DNA from: JBBRHH01 sp963788015
Lineage (GTDB): Bacteria; Planctomycetota; Phycisphaerae; Tepidisphaerales; Tepidisphaeraceae
Assembly (NCBI GenBank): GCA_963788015.1
Contig: CAWBEY010000001.1
Span: 434,001-498,000, forward strand
Length of the DNA stretch: 64,000 nt
Reading direction: 5' to 3'
Part shown: positions 9,127 to 19,767 of the stretch, in pieces
Layout: each line of letters begins with the position of its first letter
How positions within the stretch are numbered: the stretch's first letter is position 1
Position numbers and translations under genes: made by a program
Notes under the pieces: generated by a model
The model's input: the letters and a program-made list of their open reading frames with translations, nothing else
What the model was told of the DNA's origin: nothing
Database searches by the model: none

Positions 9127-10236
9127 ACGCTCGCCTCCTTCAACGCCTTCTTCGATTTCCTGGGCGCTACGTCCTCATCGTCTTCTGCTTCCGTCACGCC
9201 GATCTTTCGGCCCTTGCGCTTCAGGATCCGAATCTCATGCACGAACTCCTCGGCCAGCAATTCACAATGCGTGATCACGCCGTTGAGCACCTGGTTGAAT
9301 ATCCAGAACAGAAACAGCGCCGGCACCGCCACCATCAGCGCCGATGCGGTGGAAAACAATTTCACCCGAATCCCCGTCGCCAGCGCCTGCGCTTTTGCAC
9401 CCGCTGGCGTTGGCCAGCGCCTCAAACACGATGATCATGCCGATGATCGTCCCCAGCAGCCCCAGCAACGGTGCGGCCGCCGAGATCAGGTTCAGCGCCC
9501 GCACCGGCACGCGCAGCTTGTTGATCCGCGTCGCGGCCGCCACCTCGCAGCGCCTCTCAATATCCTCCGGCGTCGAATCCGCATACGAGCTGGCCATCGC
9601 CCGGCACACGTACGGAAACAACCCCTTCTCTTTCAGCGCCAACTCCTCGAACGTCTCCAAATCACCCTCCTCCAATGCCGCCCGAGCCTTGTCCACAAAC
9701 GCCGGCGGGCACTGCCGCCGCTTTCGATAAATCACCGCACAGTTAAAGGCCAGCAGGATCGTGATCAGCCCCAGGATCGCGATGGGGTACAAAAACGGCC
9801 CGCCCTCCAGAAACAGATCCACCACTGACTTCTTGGCCGTGATCTCAGCCGACGCTTCCTTCTTATCACTCTTCACCAGCGTCAGCCGATTATCTGGATT
9901 GGTGTTGCCGGCGATGCGCAGCATGTCCATCGTCCCGCCATCGGTGCCATGCAGATCGACGATCCGCTCCACCTTGAACAGGCTCTTGGTTTCATTGGCG
10001 TACACATCCCCCGGCGAAATGCCGGAGATGTTTGACCCGGTCTTAAACGTAAAGCGCATATTGTCCCCAGCCACCACCGCCTTCTGCATCAGCGTGACCT
10101 TGTCCTCCTCTCCATCCGGCCCCTTAGGCCCCGCCCCCAATTCCGCCGTATCCCCAATCCCGGCCCCAAGCGCCCCCCGCCCACCCACCAGCACCACGAA
10201 CATCATCATCCACCAAATCCATCTTCCACGTTTCAT
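9123..10236 (-). CDS. exbB: MotA/TolQ/ExbB proton-channel protein with extended periplasmic N-terminus (frameshifted)
   Basis: About 370 residues. A signal-peptide-like start (MKRGRWIWWMMMFVVLVGG) is followed by about 125 residues before the usual domain, which is longer than E. coli ExbB. Then come the three membrane spans of the family: YPIAILGLITILLAFNCAV; LNLISAAAPLLGLLGTIIG, the conserved pore helix with GLLGT; and ALMVAVPALFLFWIFNQ. Between spans one and two is the usual cytoplasmic helical region. The frame changes near 9410, between span two and ATGIRVKLFSTASALMVAV. Start at 10236 rather than 10248 by hydrophobicity. Partner of the ExbD encoded next; the long N-terminal extension may sense or contact the TPR proteins encoded upstream. 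Confidence 0.85.
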
Positions 10237-10285
10237 AATGTTCTCCAATCTCTCAACACACCCAACACGACCTCACAAATTGTGG

Positions 10286-10304
10286 CACGGGCGCTCCGCC
10301 CGTG
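10286..10304. repeat. REP-like hairpin, third copy
   Basis: cacgggcg-ctc-cgcccgtg, a perfect 8-bp stem with a 3-base loop and the same arms as the two hairpins at 8646-8691. It lies in the gap between the TPR gene ending at 10376 and the exbB start. Confidence 0.75.
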
Positions 10305-10340
10305 TCTTCCATCTTCCTTCATTCAATTCTCTCTCCTCTT

Positions 10341-10370
10341 CCTCCGTGCCCTCCGTGCCTCCGTGGTGAT
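10341..10370. repeat. Interspersed repeat with ccgtg steps, copy 1
   Basis: Three spaced ccgtg units (cctccgtgccctccgtgcct, then ccgtggtgat). The reverse complement recurs at 43422-43450. It follows the hairpin at 10286 in the same 127-base operon gap. A mobile-type interspersed repeat is likely. Confidence 0.7.
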
Positions 10371-10375
10371 CCTCT

Positions 10376-13300
10376 TCACTTCCCCTGCTTTGCAATCTCC
10401 CTCTGCACCTGCGGCAACAGATCCCGAGCCTCCCCCACCACCCGCGCATCCGCCTTGGGAAACTCCCGCGTCACCTTCTCCAGATACTCTTTGGCCTTGT
10501 CCCACTTCTTCAGCTTCATCGCGCATTTCCCCGCCTCCAAACATGCCCCCTCGCGCGGCAGCACCATGCTCTTTTCCAGCCACACAAACGCTTCTTCCGG
10601 TTTTGGCGTGTTCAGCGCAAGCTGGTAATACGCATCCGCCTTCACATCGTCATACGCATCGCTCGCCGCAATCGTTTTCAGCGCCGTCATCCCCGGCCCA
10701 ACCTTCCCCTGCCCAATCTGCGACAGCGCCACGTACAGATCAATCCGATACCGCCGATCCGACTTTGGCCATTCCGCAATAAAGTTCCGGCACGTCAGAT
10801 CCAGATCATTCCACGACTTCGCCTCCGCGTATCCCTGCGCCGCATACACATACGCCTCTTCGGCCGCCTCAAAATGCGGATGCTCTTTAATGAGCGTCGA
10901 AATCGCCTTCAACCCCGCCTGGTAATCCCGCAGCTTGAAACAGCTTTGCCCGGCCATGAACAGCGCCTTGGGCCGCGACTTGCTCCCCGCAAGTTGTGCA
11001 TCCGAAACAAACGGCCCAAGCGCCTTGCGCACCGCGCCCAATCCTCGCCTTTGAAATAAAAATATCCCACCGAATACCGCACGTCCCCCAGGTCAAGGTC
11101 CCTGGGCAGCGGCATGCGAATCCCGTCCCACCCCGTGTTCCCGGTTCGCAGGCGGTTCTGCTGCGGCACCGGAATTGGCTCTCCGGTTGGCCGCAGGTCA
11201 TTGGTTCCATACTCATCCAGCAGTGTCGCATACGCCTCCACCGCCTGCTCGGTCTGCCCCGCCGCCCCCGCGTAATATCCCAGCAGTTTCAAGCCCGACA
11301 CCCGAAACCGATCGTCGCGCAGCCCCGTGACAAACGTCTTGTACGTCTCGATCAGCTTCGTCACGTTGTTCAGCGCGATGTACTCCCGCCCCAGCGCATA
11401 GTGTGCGATGTCATACATCTCATCCCCCTCCATGCTCCTCTTCCCCCGCTTCCCCTCGCCACGGCTGGCCGGGTAAACATCCAGGTATGTCCTGAAACAT
11501 CCGGCCGCCAGCTCGTGCTCCCCAACCTCCCCAAAAGCCTGCCCCGCCTTCATCATCGCGGCCTTTACATACTTCTGCACGTCCCCATTCTTATCCTGCT
11601 CCGACCCGCCCACCCAGAAATAATACTTTCCCTTTCCCGACTTCCCGTCTGTAAATTCCAGCGAAGGACACACCACGTTCCGCCACATCGCCTCCGCCAT
11701 CGACCGCTGCGCTTCCTTGGCCTTCCCCGCCTCCCCTTTGCCCATCTCCAGCGCCAGCCAATACTGCGCCTCGGCCACATACTTGTTGTTGTTCGGAAAG
11801 TTCTTCACGATCCACTGGTATGCCTTCACCATGTTCTGATCGTGCCCCTGCATGCACCACGCATGCGCCACCCGCACCGCCGCCTCATACACCTGGGCAA
11901 TTTTCTCATCCACCTGCTGCGGCTTCCATGGCCCTCCGGCAACGTCCCCGTCCCCATCCTGCTTAGGCCCATAGATCTGGATAAATTCCTTAAATGTCCT
12001 GGCCGCGTTCGAATAATCCTTCTTCAGGTAATACAGCTCCCCCAGATAAAACCGCGACTCCCGCGACAAATCCGACAGCGGCCCGCGCTCCTCGATCATC
12101 TTCTTCGTCAGCTCGATGGAATTGTCCATCATCGCGGCCGTATCCGAGCGCGTCACCAGGCTCTTCATGTACTCCAGCGTCTTCTTCTCCGCCGCCTTGT
12201 CATCCTTGTGCTGGTCCAGGTTCTGCTTCGAGATCGCAAACAATTCGCTGTACGCGTTCACCGCCAGTTGCTTGTCCCCCGCGCGCTCGGCCACCAGCGC
12301 CAGATTCTCCAGCGCCGGCACGCGATACGGATTGGCCTCCGTCGCATCGATCTCCTTCACCTTTTGAAACGCCGCCATCGCCTTCTTCATATCATCGGCC
12401 GCCGCCCCCGCAGCCCGGCAGATCCCGATTTGCAAATACACATACGCGTCCAGCCGCTCCTTCGCCAAAACCTCTTTTGAATACTTCGGCAGCAGCTTTT
12501 CATACGCATCCGCAATGGCCGAATACCCCGCCTGTTTTTTCGTCGCCTCCGCCAGCTTCCGGTCGGTCAGAAACACTTCCGCCTCGGCCGCGATCGACGT
12601 CCCCGGATTGGCCTTGATCTTGTCCGCCAGCGTCTGTACGTCCGCATCGCTCACGCTCTGCACCGCGTCCGTCTCGTTCAACTGCGCCTGGCAAGAAAGG
12701 ATCCGACCCAGCACGTTGATCTTCGGATTCAGCCCCCGCAGCAGCGAGTAATACTCCAGCGCCACGCTCCACTTCTTCTGCGTGTAGTTGTACTCCCCCA
12801 GCCGAAAGTAGCATTGCTGCAGAATGTCGCTCTTGCGCTCTGAATCAGAATCCCGCGCCAGCTTCGCCGCCTCGTCATACCGCTCCATCGCCTTGCCCGC
12901 ATCGTTCAACTGCGCAAAGTAAACGTCCGCCGACTGCAAGAGCACTCGGCCGACACCCCCCGATTCGCAAACTCCTTGTTCCGCCCCACCACATCCAGCG
13001 CATCGGCCGCCTTCTGAAAATCCTTCCGATCCCGATACACCAGCCCCAGCAAATAATTGGCCGCCAGCGCCTCGGGCTCCTTCGGATATCCGCTTCGCAA
13101 CTGCTCGCACAGCGACACCGTCTTCTCGAAATTCTTCTGCCCCCGATACCCATCCGCCGTCCGCAAGAGCAACTCCGGAATCTGCTTGCTCTTGGGAAAC
13201 CGCTGCACCACGTCCTGCAGCGCGTCCACCGCCAGGTCCATCTTCTCGGCCTTCAGCCAGAGCAGCGTCAGCTTGCACGCCGCCCCCTCCGCGAGCGCCG

Positions 13301-13818
13301 AGTCCTGCCGCCGCTTCAAAATATTAAACTTCGCGGCCGCATCCTGATACTTCTGCTGGAGCGCGTAATACCCCGCGCACAAATTCAGCACCTCCTCCTC
13401 ATACAAGCCCGCCCCCTCGCTCAGCATCTTCTCAAACACGGCCGTCGCCAGGTCATACTTCTTGTCCGACGCATACAACTTGCCGAGGTTGTAAAACGCA
13501 TCCGCCCGGTTCTTAAACTGCTTCTTGTCAGAATCCGTCACCGCCTTGAACTGTCCCACCGTCTGATCCACCAGCCCCAGCGCATCATAGCACTTGGCCA
13601 GGCGGTAATGCGCCTCCACAACCTGCGTGTGGTCCGGATACTTCGCCAGAAACGCCTCGTACGCCCCCGCCGCCTTCTGCACGTTTCCAACCCGCTCGAG
13701 TTCCTGCGCCTCGCGCAGGCGCATCCTCCGGCGTCGCTTGTGCGCGGCAAACGCTCGCCAACAGCAAAATTCCCGAGATGAGCGCGAAGCCTTTCAACAT
13801 ATCACTCCACTTCTTCAT
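10376..13818 (-). CDS. Exported TPR-repeat protein, second gene of the ExbBD operon (frameshifted)
   Basis: About 1,145 residues when frame changes near 13735, 12940 and 11045 are joined. Signal peptide MKKWSDMLKGFALISGILLL...VCRAQA, so periplasmic. The body is a long series of tetratricopeptide repeats, for example AAGAYEAFLAKYPDHTQVVE, AVDALQDVVQRFPKSKQIPE, AVEAYATLLDEYGTND and AKEYLEKVTREFPKADARVV. Such superhelices bind proteins or glycans; YbgF/CpoB, the TPR partner of the Tol motor, is a smaller analogue. It overlaps the first TPR gene by four bases (ATGA) and is followed by exbB after 139 bases of repeat-bearing spacer. No enzymatic domain is visible. Confidence 0.8.
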
Positions 13819-16800
13819 TTCACCTGCGTCGTGGGCGCGTTGCGCGTCGTCGGATGCGCCGCCTGATAAACCGCGTTCCTGGCCGCCGTCTCCGCCAGCT
13901 GCGAGCCCGGATAGCGCTTGATCACCTTCTCAAAATTCGCGGCCGCCTCGCGTGTGCGATTCAGTTCCGCCAGGCACACCCCAAGCTGATACGTCGCCCG
14001 CACCGCCGTCTCCGTCGAGTGCGACACCACCACCAGATCCGACAGATACCCCTGCGCCTGCGCGTAGTCCTTCGCCCGCATGAACAGCATCGCCCGCTGA
14101 TACAGCGCCTCCCCCGCCAGGCTTTCATCCGGCGAATTGCCCGCCGAGGTAAACTTCTCCACCGCCTTTTCAGGCCGCTGCTTATTTAAATCAATCAACC
14201 CGGACACGTAATAGACCCACGTCGCTTTGGCGGCATCCTCCTGCGAGATATGCCGGATCTCCTCCTCTGACAATTTCTCATACGCCAGAATAAATCGCTG
14301 CGCCTCCTCCGGCAGTTCCCGCTCAAACGCCTTGCCCAGCGAGAACTTCAGATAAAACGCCATCAACCCGTCCACAAACCGCCCCACCGGCTCGGCGTCA
14401 TCTTTCAGCATCCCCTCATACTGCTCCAGCGCCTCCGGCAGCTTCCCATCCCGAAACAGCGCTCGTGCATACGCATCCCGAATCGCCCCCTTTTCCTTCG
14501 CGTCCACCGCGCTCTCCAGCAGCGCCTTATACAATCCAGCCGCCTTCGCATAATCCGCCAGATCATACCGAATCGCCGCCGTCTCGATCCGCAGCTCGCG
14601 CTTCTCCGCCTCATCCTGCGCCGTCTTCTCCAGCTCTTCCAGCTTCTGCTGCGCGCTGCCGTAATCCTTTAACCCCTTGTAAATGTCCAGCATCACCTTC
14701 GACATATCCCGCCGTCGCGACGTGGCCGGATACCGCGCCAAAAGCAGGTTCGCGCTCTCCAGCGCCTGCTCCATCATCCCATCCTTCTTGTACGCCAGCG
14801 CCTGCCGAAAATACGCCTTCTCCGCATACTCCCCATTCACGTTCTCAATCTTCACCCCAAGCCCCAGCGGCCCGATTGCATCAAACAGCAGGTCAATCCC
14901 CGCCACGCCCTTAAACGCCTCCCGATCCACCACGCCATCCCCCGCCCCCGCCTCCACCCGCACCCCCACGTGCGTGTTCAGGCGCAGAAAATCCGCGAAC
15001 TTCTCCAGCGTCAAACCCTTCATCTCCCCACCCACCTTCTCCGACAACGTATAAAGTGTCTCCGACGACAATCGCCCCTTGAGTTCCTCCTTGCTTAGCG
15101 CCCTTTCCCCCTCCTTTGGCTTATAAATTACCAGCCGCTCCTCGGCCGCGCGCGCATAATAATTCACCGCTTCCCGATACTTCTTCTCATTCTCAAAAGC
15201 CCACCCGACCCAAAAACACGCCTGCTGATAAAACTCGTTCGACGGATTATCAAAAACTTTCAGATACTCCTTCAGCACCGCCTTCATCTTCACGTAGTCG
15301 CGCTGGTTGTAATAATTCAGCGCCACCGAAAACAGCGCACGCTCCCCATACTTGCTGCGCGGGTCGATCTTCCGCACCTTGTTAAACGCGTCCTTGGCGG
15401 CCTCGTAATATTCGCTCGCCACCTCCCGCTTGATGATCCGATACCTCAAACCCACCGCCTCCAACGCCCCGGCCAGCACCCGCCCGCACGTCACATCGTC
15501 CCGATCCCCAAACCCTGGCGGCTGCTTGTACTCAAACGCCAGCTTTTCCTCCTTCTGCACATCCTCCGCCCACAACACGTGCGTCTTGGTCAATTCCTCC
15601 ACCCGGCCGATCACGTTGTACAAAATCGCCGTCTTCGGATGCGCCGTCCGCCAGCCGCCATAGCCCGTGCCCAACGGCCGATACCGCAGTCCCACACTGC
15701 GCACATCATAAATCTCAATCACCTGGCTCTCCCCCGCCTCCGGATCATCCTTGTCGGTCTTGGCCGCCTCAATCGTCGGCTTCCCATCCGCCAGTCCCAT
15801 GTCCACCACAAACCGGTGCACCTGCGGATCAAATATCGCCTCCAGCGCCTGCTGAACCGTATATTTCCCGTCCTTTAAACTCACCCGCTTCGTCTCCAGA
15901 TACCCATTAATCGTATTTACTCCCTTTGCGCTGGACCACACAAACGGAATCTTTGACATCGTGGAAACCGTCAGCAGCGCATCCCGCGCCGACAGCCCAT
16001 CGCGCCCCCACTTCACGTCAATCGTCTTCCCAAACGGCCCATATGTCTTCAACGCCGAATCCCCCACCTCCACCGTCTCCTTCGGATAAACGTAAATCGC
16101 ATAGCCGCTCTGCCCCGCCTTCTGCTGGGCCTCATAACCCGCCTTCGTATACAAGTTGCCCCCCGTATACAGCAGCCGAAGCTGATCCTCCTCCGCCAGA
16201 TCACGCCCGCGCTCGGCCACCCCGATGTATTGCCTGGCGGCATCCACCCAGCGCCCCTGCTGAAAATACCAGTCCGCCAGATTCAGCGCCAGCTTCTGAA
16301 ACCGCGCATCATTCCCGTAATCCCCCTCCAGCTCCGCAAACCGTTTCTCGGCCGCTTCCTTGGTCTCCTTCTTCTCCGACTTAAACATCGCCTCCAGCAG
16401 CCCCAGCTCAATCCCCTTCACCATGTCCAACTGCTTTGCATCAACGCTCGCCTTTGCCTTTGCCAGAAAGTCTGCTGCCTTCTCGGCGCTCGCCCCCTTC
16501 ACCACATCATCCCCACTCGCCCCAATGCTCGCCAACTCGCACACCCCCCGCTGATAAAGCGCCTCCGCCCGCAGTCCCTTCCACGCCTCGGCCGAAAAAC
16601 CGCTCCCGCTATACACCTTCTCATCCAGCAGTTGATCGCACGCCAGGCGCAGGCCGCGTTGTTCGCCGCCCGGGTCACTTTCCTGGTCTTCTCATCCACC
16701 ACCGCCTTCCCGTGAAACCGCACCAGGCTCATGAGCGCCTGCGCCGCTTCAATCGTGCCCTTCTTCTCCGCGGCCGTCTTCTCCCACCCCTTGCGTATCT

Positions 16801-18153
16801 CATCCCCCGTTCCTCCCGCGGCCACCACAATCCCCTTCGCCCCCAGCGCCTCGGCCTTCTCCCGCGCCTGTTTCGCATAGCTCGACAGCGGATACTTCGT
16901 CAAAAGCTGACCCAGCGGATCGGCCGCCTGACGATAAAAATCATTTGCCTTCGCCCCGTCCGCCTTCGCCCCCTTCTCCATGTACAGGCTCCCCAGATAA
17001 AACAGCGCCGTCGGCGCGTAATCCGCTGATCCGAGCGCCTTCGTGTAAGCCTTCATCGCGTCGTCCAGCAGCCCCTTTTCCCGATACGCATCTCCCAGCA
17101 CCGACTGGGCCTGAAAATACCCCCTGCTTTCCGACCCAACCTTCCCCAGATAATTCTGCACCCGATCCGCGTTCCAATCCGCCTTCGCCTTTTCGCACAA
17201 CCCCAGCATCAAATAAATGTCGGACTTCACCGGCCCCTCGGCCACCGACTCCAGAAAACCCTTCTCCCCCAGATACGCCCCGGCTGTCGAATAATCCTGC
17301 CGCTCATACGCCGCCTTCGCCAGCAGCAGCCGCGCCTTCACCTTCATCTCCGCGTCATACCGCACGTTCTCCAGCCATTTCACGGCCTCCTGCGGCTGCT
17401 TCTTATCCAGACAGATCATCCCCAATTGCAGCGCTGCGTTGTCGTGCGATTTCTCAAAACCCGCCGGTATCGGCTGCTTGTCCCGCTCCAGATCCGCGAT
17501 CACCTGCCGAAAATTATGCACGATCTTCGCATACACCCCCTGCGCCTTGTCATCCTGTCCATTGGCCCGGTAATAGTCGCAAAGCAGTTCGTCGGCCTCC
17601 ATCCCCGTCGCATAATCGTACTTCTTGATGTCCGCATAGATTCGATCGTGCAGCGCCTCCATCTCCTTTTGCGCATCTTTTCCATCCCCGCCCCGAATCC
17701 CCATCTTAAAAACCAGCAGCTTCCCCACGTGCCCGTCGGCCGGATGCTTCGCCAGAAATGCATCAATCAACTGCAGCGCCCCCGCCCCATCCTTTAGCCG
17801 ATACGCCACGCAAGCCAGCCGATACTCCGCGACAATCTTCTCCGCGCCCTCCGCCAGGTAGTTCCCGGCCGCGCCAAAAGCCCCCTTCGCCTCCTCATAC
17901 TGCCGCGTCAGGTAATAACACTCCCCCAGCATCAGTTGCTGCCGCCCGCTCTGCTCGGGCGCTTCTGCGCCATCTCTTCCTTCAGCACCCGTATCGCATC
18001 GTTGTACTGCCGATTCTTCATCAGCTCCGCCGCCCGCGATCGCGTGGATGTATCCTGCCCCTGCGTCCCGCCCGCCCCCACCAACACCGCAACCACCACC
18101 CCCCATCCCACAAGCGCTCGATAAATTCCCCACCCAAAATCGCCTCGCCGCAT
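13815..18153 (-). CDS. Giant exported TPR protein with STN-like domains, first gene of the ExbBD operon (frameshifted)
   Basis: About 1,445 residues after joining frames near 17955 and 16660. Start MRRGDFGWGIYRALVG at 18153 has GGAG eight bases upstream and begins a signal peptide ending ...GAGGTQGQ. TPR repeats run through both halves (YNDAIRVLKEEMAQ, LDDAMKAYTKALGSADYAP, AAANFEKVIKRYPGSQLAE). In the middle, about 16030-15790, sits a segment like the secretin/TonB short N-terminal (STN) domain: LSARDALLTVSTMSKIPFVW, then VSLKDGKYTVQQALEAIF. A second, weaker one follows at about 15640-15420 (VLAGALEAVGLRYRI). STN domains plug into outer-membrane TonB receptors and secretins, so this protein may link the ExbBD motor to an outer-membrane partner. 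Confidence 0.8.
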
Positions 18154-18385
18154 AATTACGCTCCGCGATAATTCCCTGTGTCGTCCGGCCCTCAAGGCAA
18201 GCGCCAGGACTCTGCTCCCTCTACCCAACCCCTCACCCCGTGTTGCCACTCAATGCAGACGCGCGGCCCTTCAACCCGCACCATTCCCGCCTTATCGGCC
18301 TATGCATCGGCCGCCAATTCCACCTCCCGCCTCAACCCCTCCCCGCCCCCGTTCGATAATTCCATAGCCGTTAACGAAAGATGGA

Positions 18386-18811
18386 ATGCAGTTGTCCGCA
18401 ACAGAGTTCAGCGACGTGCTCAAGACCGTCGACCCACTTCAAAAGCAGGAGCCCGGCCACAACATGCGCCGCGCCGCCCGCGTCACCATCCGCGCCCGCA
18501 TCAGCATCGCCGCCTGCAACGACACCCAGCGCGAAGCCCCCACCATCGTCAGCGTCCGCGACCTCTCCGTCCGCGGCATCGGCTTCCTTCACGACAAACT
18601 CCTCCCCGTCGGCCAGCAGCTCATCGTCTACCTCAACCGCAAAAACGAAGAGCCTCTGGCCGTTCTCTGCGGCGTAGTCCACTGCCGCACCCTCGAAGAA
18701 AACCTCCACAGCATCGGCGCCGAATTCATCTGCCCCGTCCCCCCCACCCAAACCCCCACCCCAAACGCCGACTCCGAAGCGGACGATATTCGCAAATCGA
18801 TGTTCTCGTGA
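18386..18811 (+). CDS. PilZ-domain protein (cyclic-di-GMP receptor type)
   Basis: 141 residues. The two PilZ nucleotide-binding elements are present: the RxxxR-type arginine cluster MRRAARVTIRARI (residues 27-39) and the D-x-S-x-x-G motif in VRDLSVRGIGF (about 57-67). The downstream beta-barrel strands (QQLIVYLNRKNEEPLAVLC) fit too. Cytoplasmic, single domain, with a short disordered tail. It is divergent from the TPR/ExbBD operon, 232 bases away, so the two may share a control region, but no direct link is shown. Confidence 0.8.
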   Translation: MQLSATEFSDVLKTVDPLQKQEPGHNMRRAARVTIRARISIAACNDTQREAPTIVSVRDLSVRGIGFLHDKLLPVGQQLIVYLNRKNEEPLAVLCGVVHCRTLEENLHSIGAEFICPVPPTQTPTPNADSEADDIRKSMFS

Positions 18812-18992
18812 CAGAGTCACTGACCATCCAAATGGCCTGATTTCGCTTCTGGGTGTGACTAGGGTGAACAGATATCCAAAAGCAAGCTCAACACCCAAAG
18901 ATGAACTTTCAACCCCTCTCGATCATTCACTATCCTAACCACTCCCGAACCGTATTGTCATCAACTTCGCAGCGCCGGCTTAATTCGAATTT

Positions 18993-19100
18993 CTTGGCGC
19001 TCTTGGCGTCTTGGCGGTTCGCATTTTTCCGCCAGCGTCGACTACCTACAAGCGATCCCCGACACCGAATTCCAACCGCCAAGACGCCAAGAGCGCCAAG
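18993..19100. repeat. 27-bp perfect inverted repeat built of ttggcg units
   Basis: Left arm 18993-19019 (starts cttggcgctcttggcg) and right arm 19074-19100 (ends cgccaagagcgccaag) are exact reverse complements, with 54 bases between. Each arm is itself made of short steps of about nine bases. It resembles paired REP/BIME-type elements found between genes. Confidence 0.8.
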
Positions 19101-19258
19101 CGAAGAAAATCCCCCCTCCCCTGAACCACCCGAGACTCTCCCACCCTCATTCAGCAATCCGCCGCTTCTTCGGCACCACCCCTGAACCCTACACACCAAT
19201 CCGCGAATACCTAATAGAAACGGTCAACACCTCACGCCATCATCCATGTCTACCTTTA

Positions 19259-19287
19259 AGTAATTTAAGATTGCACCTTAAATTACT
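19259..19287. repeat. AT-rich 11-bp inverted repeat
   Basis: agtaatttaag and cttaaattact flank a 7-base loop. The composition contrasts with the GC-rich surroundings. No U-tract follows on either strand, so it is not a standard terminator. It stands at the 5' side of a truncated decarboxylase gene and may mark a recombination boundary. Confidence 0.5.
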
Positions 19288-19410
19288 CAAAATCTTTTCG
19301 TTCCTGGCAGGGCAACGACCCGCCCCTCCGCGCCTTCTGGTTCGTCGCCATCTTCCCGGCCGTCCTCTCCAGCTCCTTCCTCTCCCAATGGACCACCAAC
19401 GCCCGCCTCC

Positions 19411-19728
19411 GCCCTCGGACGGCAGTTTGCAGAAATGCTCGCAAACGAAAGTGATTTCGAAATCCCGACCGCTCCCGATTGCAACATCGTCTGCTTCCGC
19501 TACCGCCCCGATGCAATGCTCTCCGACCCCGCAACACTGGATGCCCTGCAGGAAAAAATCCGCCGCTCGCTCCTGCAATCCGGCGACTTCTATCTCGTCC
19601 AGACCCGCCTCCCCCCCGGCTTATTCCTCCGCGTCACGCTCATCAACCCCTTCACGACTCAGGCGGATCTCCGGGCTCTGCTCGGGACCGTCCGCGAGGC
19701 CGCCCGCGCCGCCGTAAAGCTCCAATAG
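19411..19728 (+). pseudogene. C-terminal remnant of a PLP-dependent (aromatic/acidic amino-acid) decarboxylase
   Basis: About 105 residues matching only the C-terminal domain of group II pyridoxal-phosphate decarboxylases: ALGRQFAEMLANESDFEI, then NIVCFRYRPDAM and FLRVTLINPFTTQADLRALL. The lysine-bearing PLP domain and everything before it are absent from the preceding DNA. The piece ends with a normal stop at 19728, 39 bases before the ClC gene. It looks like what remains after deletion or rearrangement. An ATG at 19435 could still start a 97-residue protein. Confidence 0.7.
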
Positions 19729-19767
19729 TTCATATACGTCGCCCGCCCACTCCTATATCTTGCGCCG

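Larger units (their letters stand above)
18812..19410. other. Gene-poor stretch with two inverted repeats
   Basis: I see no convincing gene. The stretch holds a long inverted repeat (18993-19100) and a small AT-rich one (19259-19287), followed by the decarboxylase remnant. Confidence 0.6.

Noticed and set aside
10996..12480. 494-residue plus-strand frame over the second TPR gene
   Set aside because: Its arginine/leucine/histidine-rich composition is a shadow of the TPR repeats on the minus strand; no domain features.
18371..18898. 175-residue frame antisense to the PilZ gene
   Set aside because: Glycine/aspartate/alanine-rich composition typical of the complement of GC-rich genes; the PilZ motifs on the plus strand are decisive.
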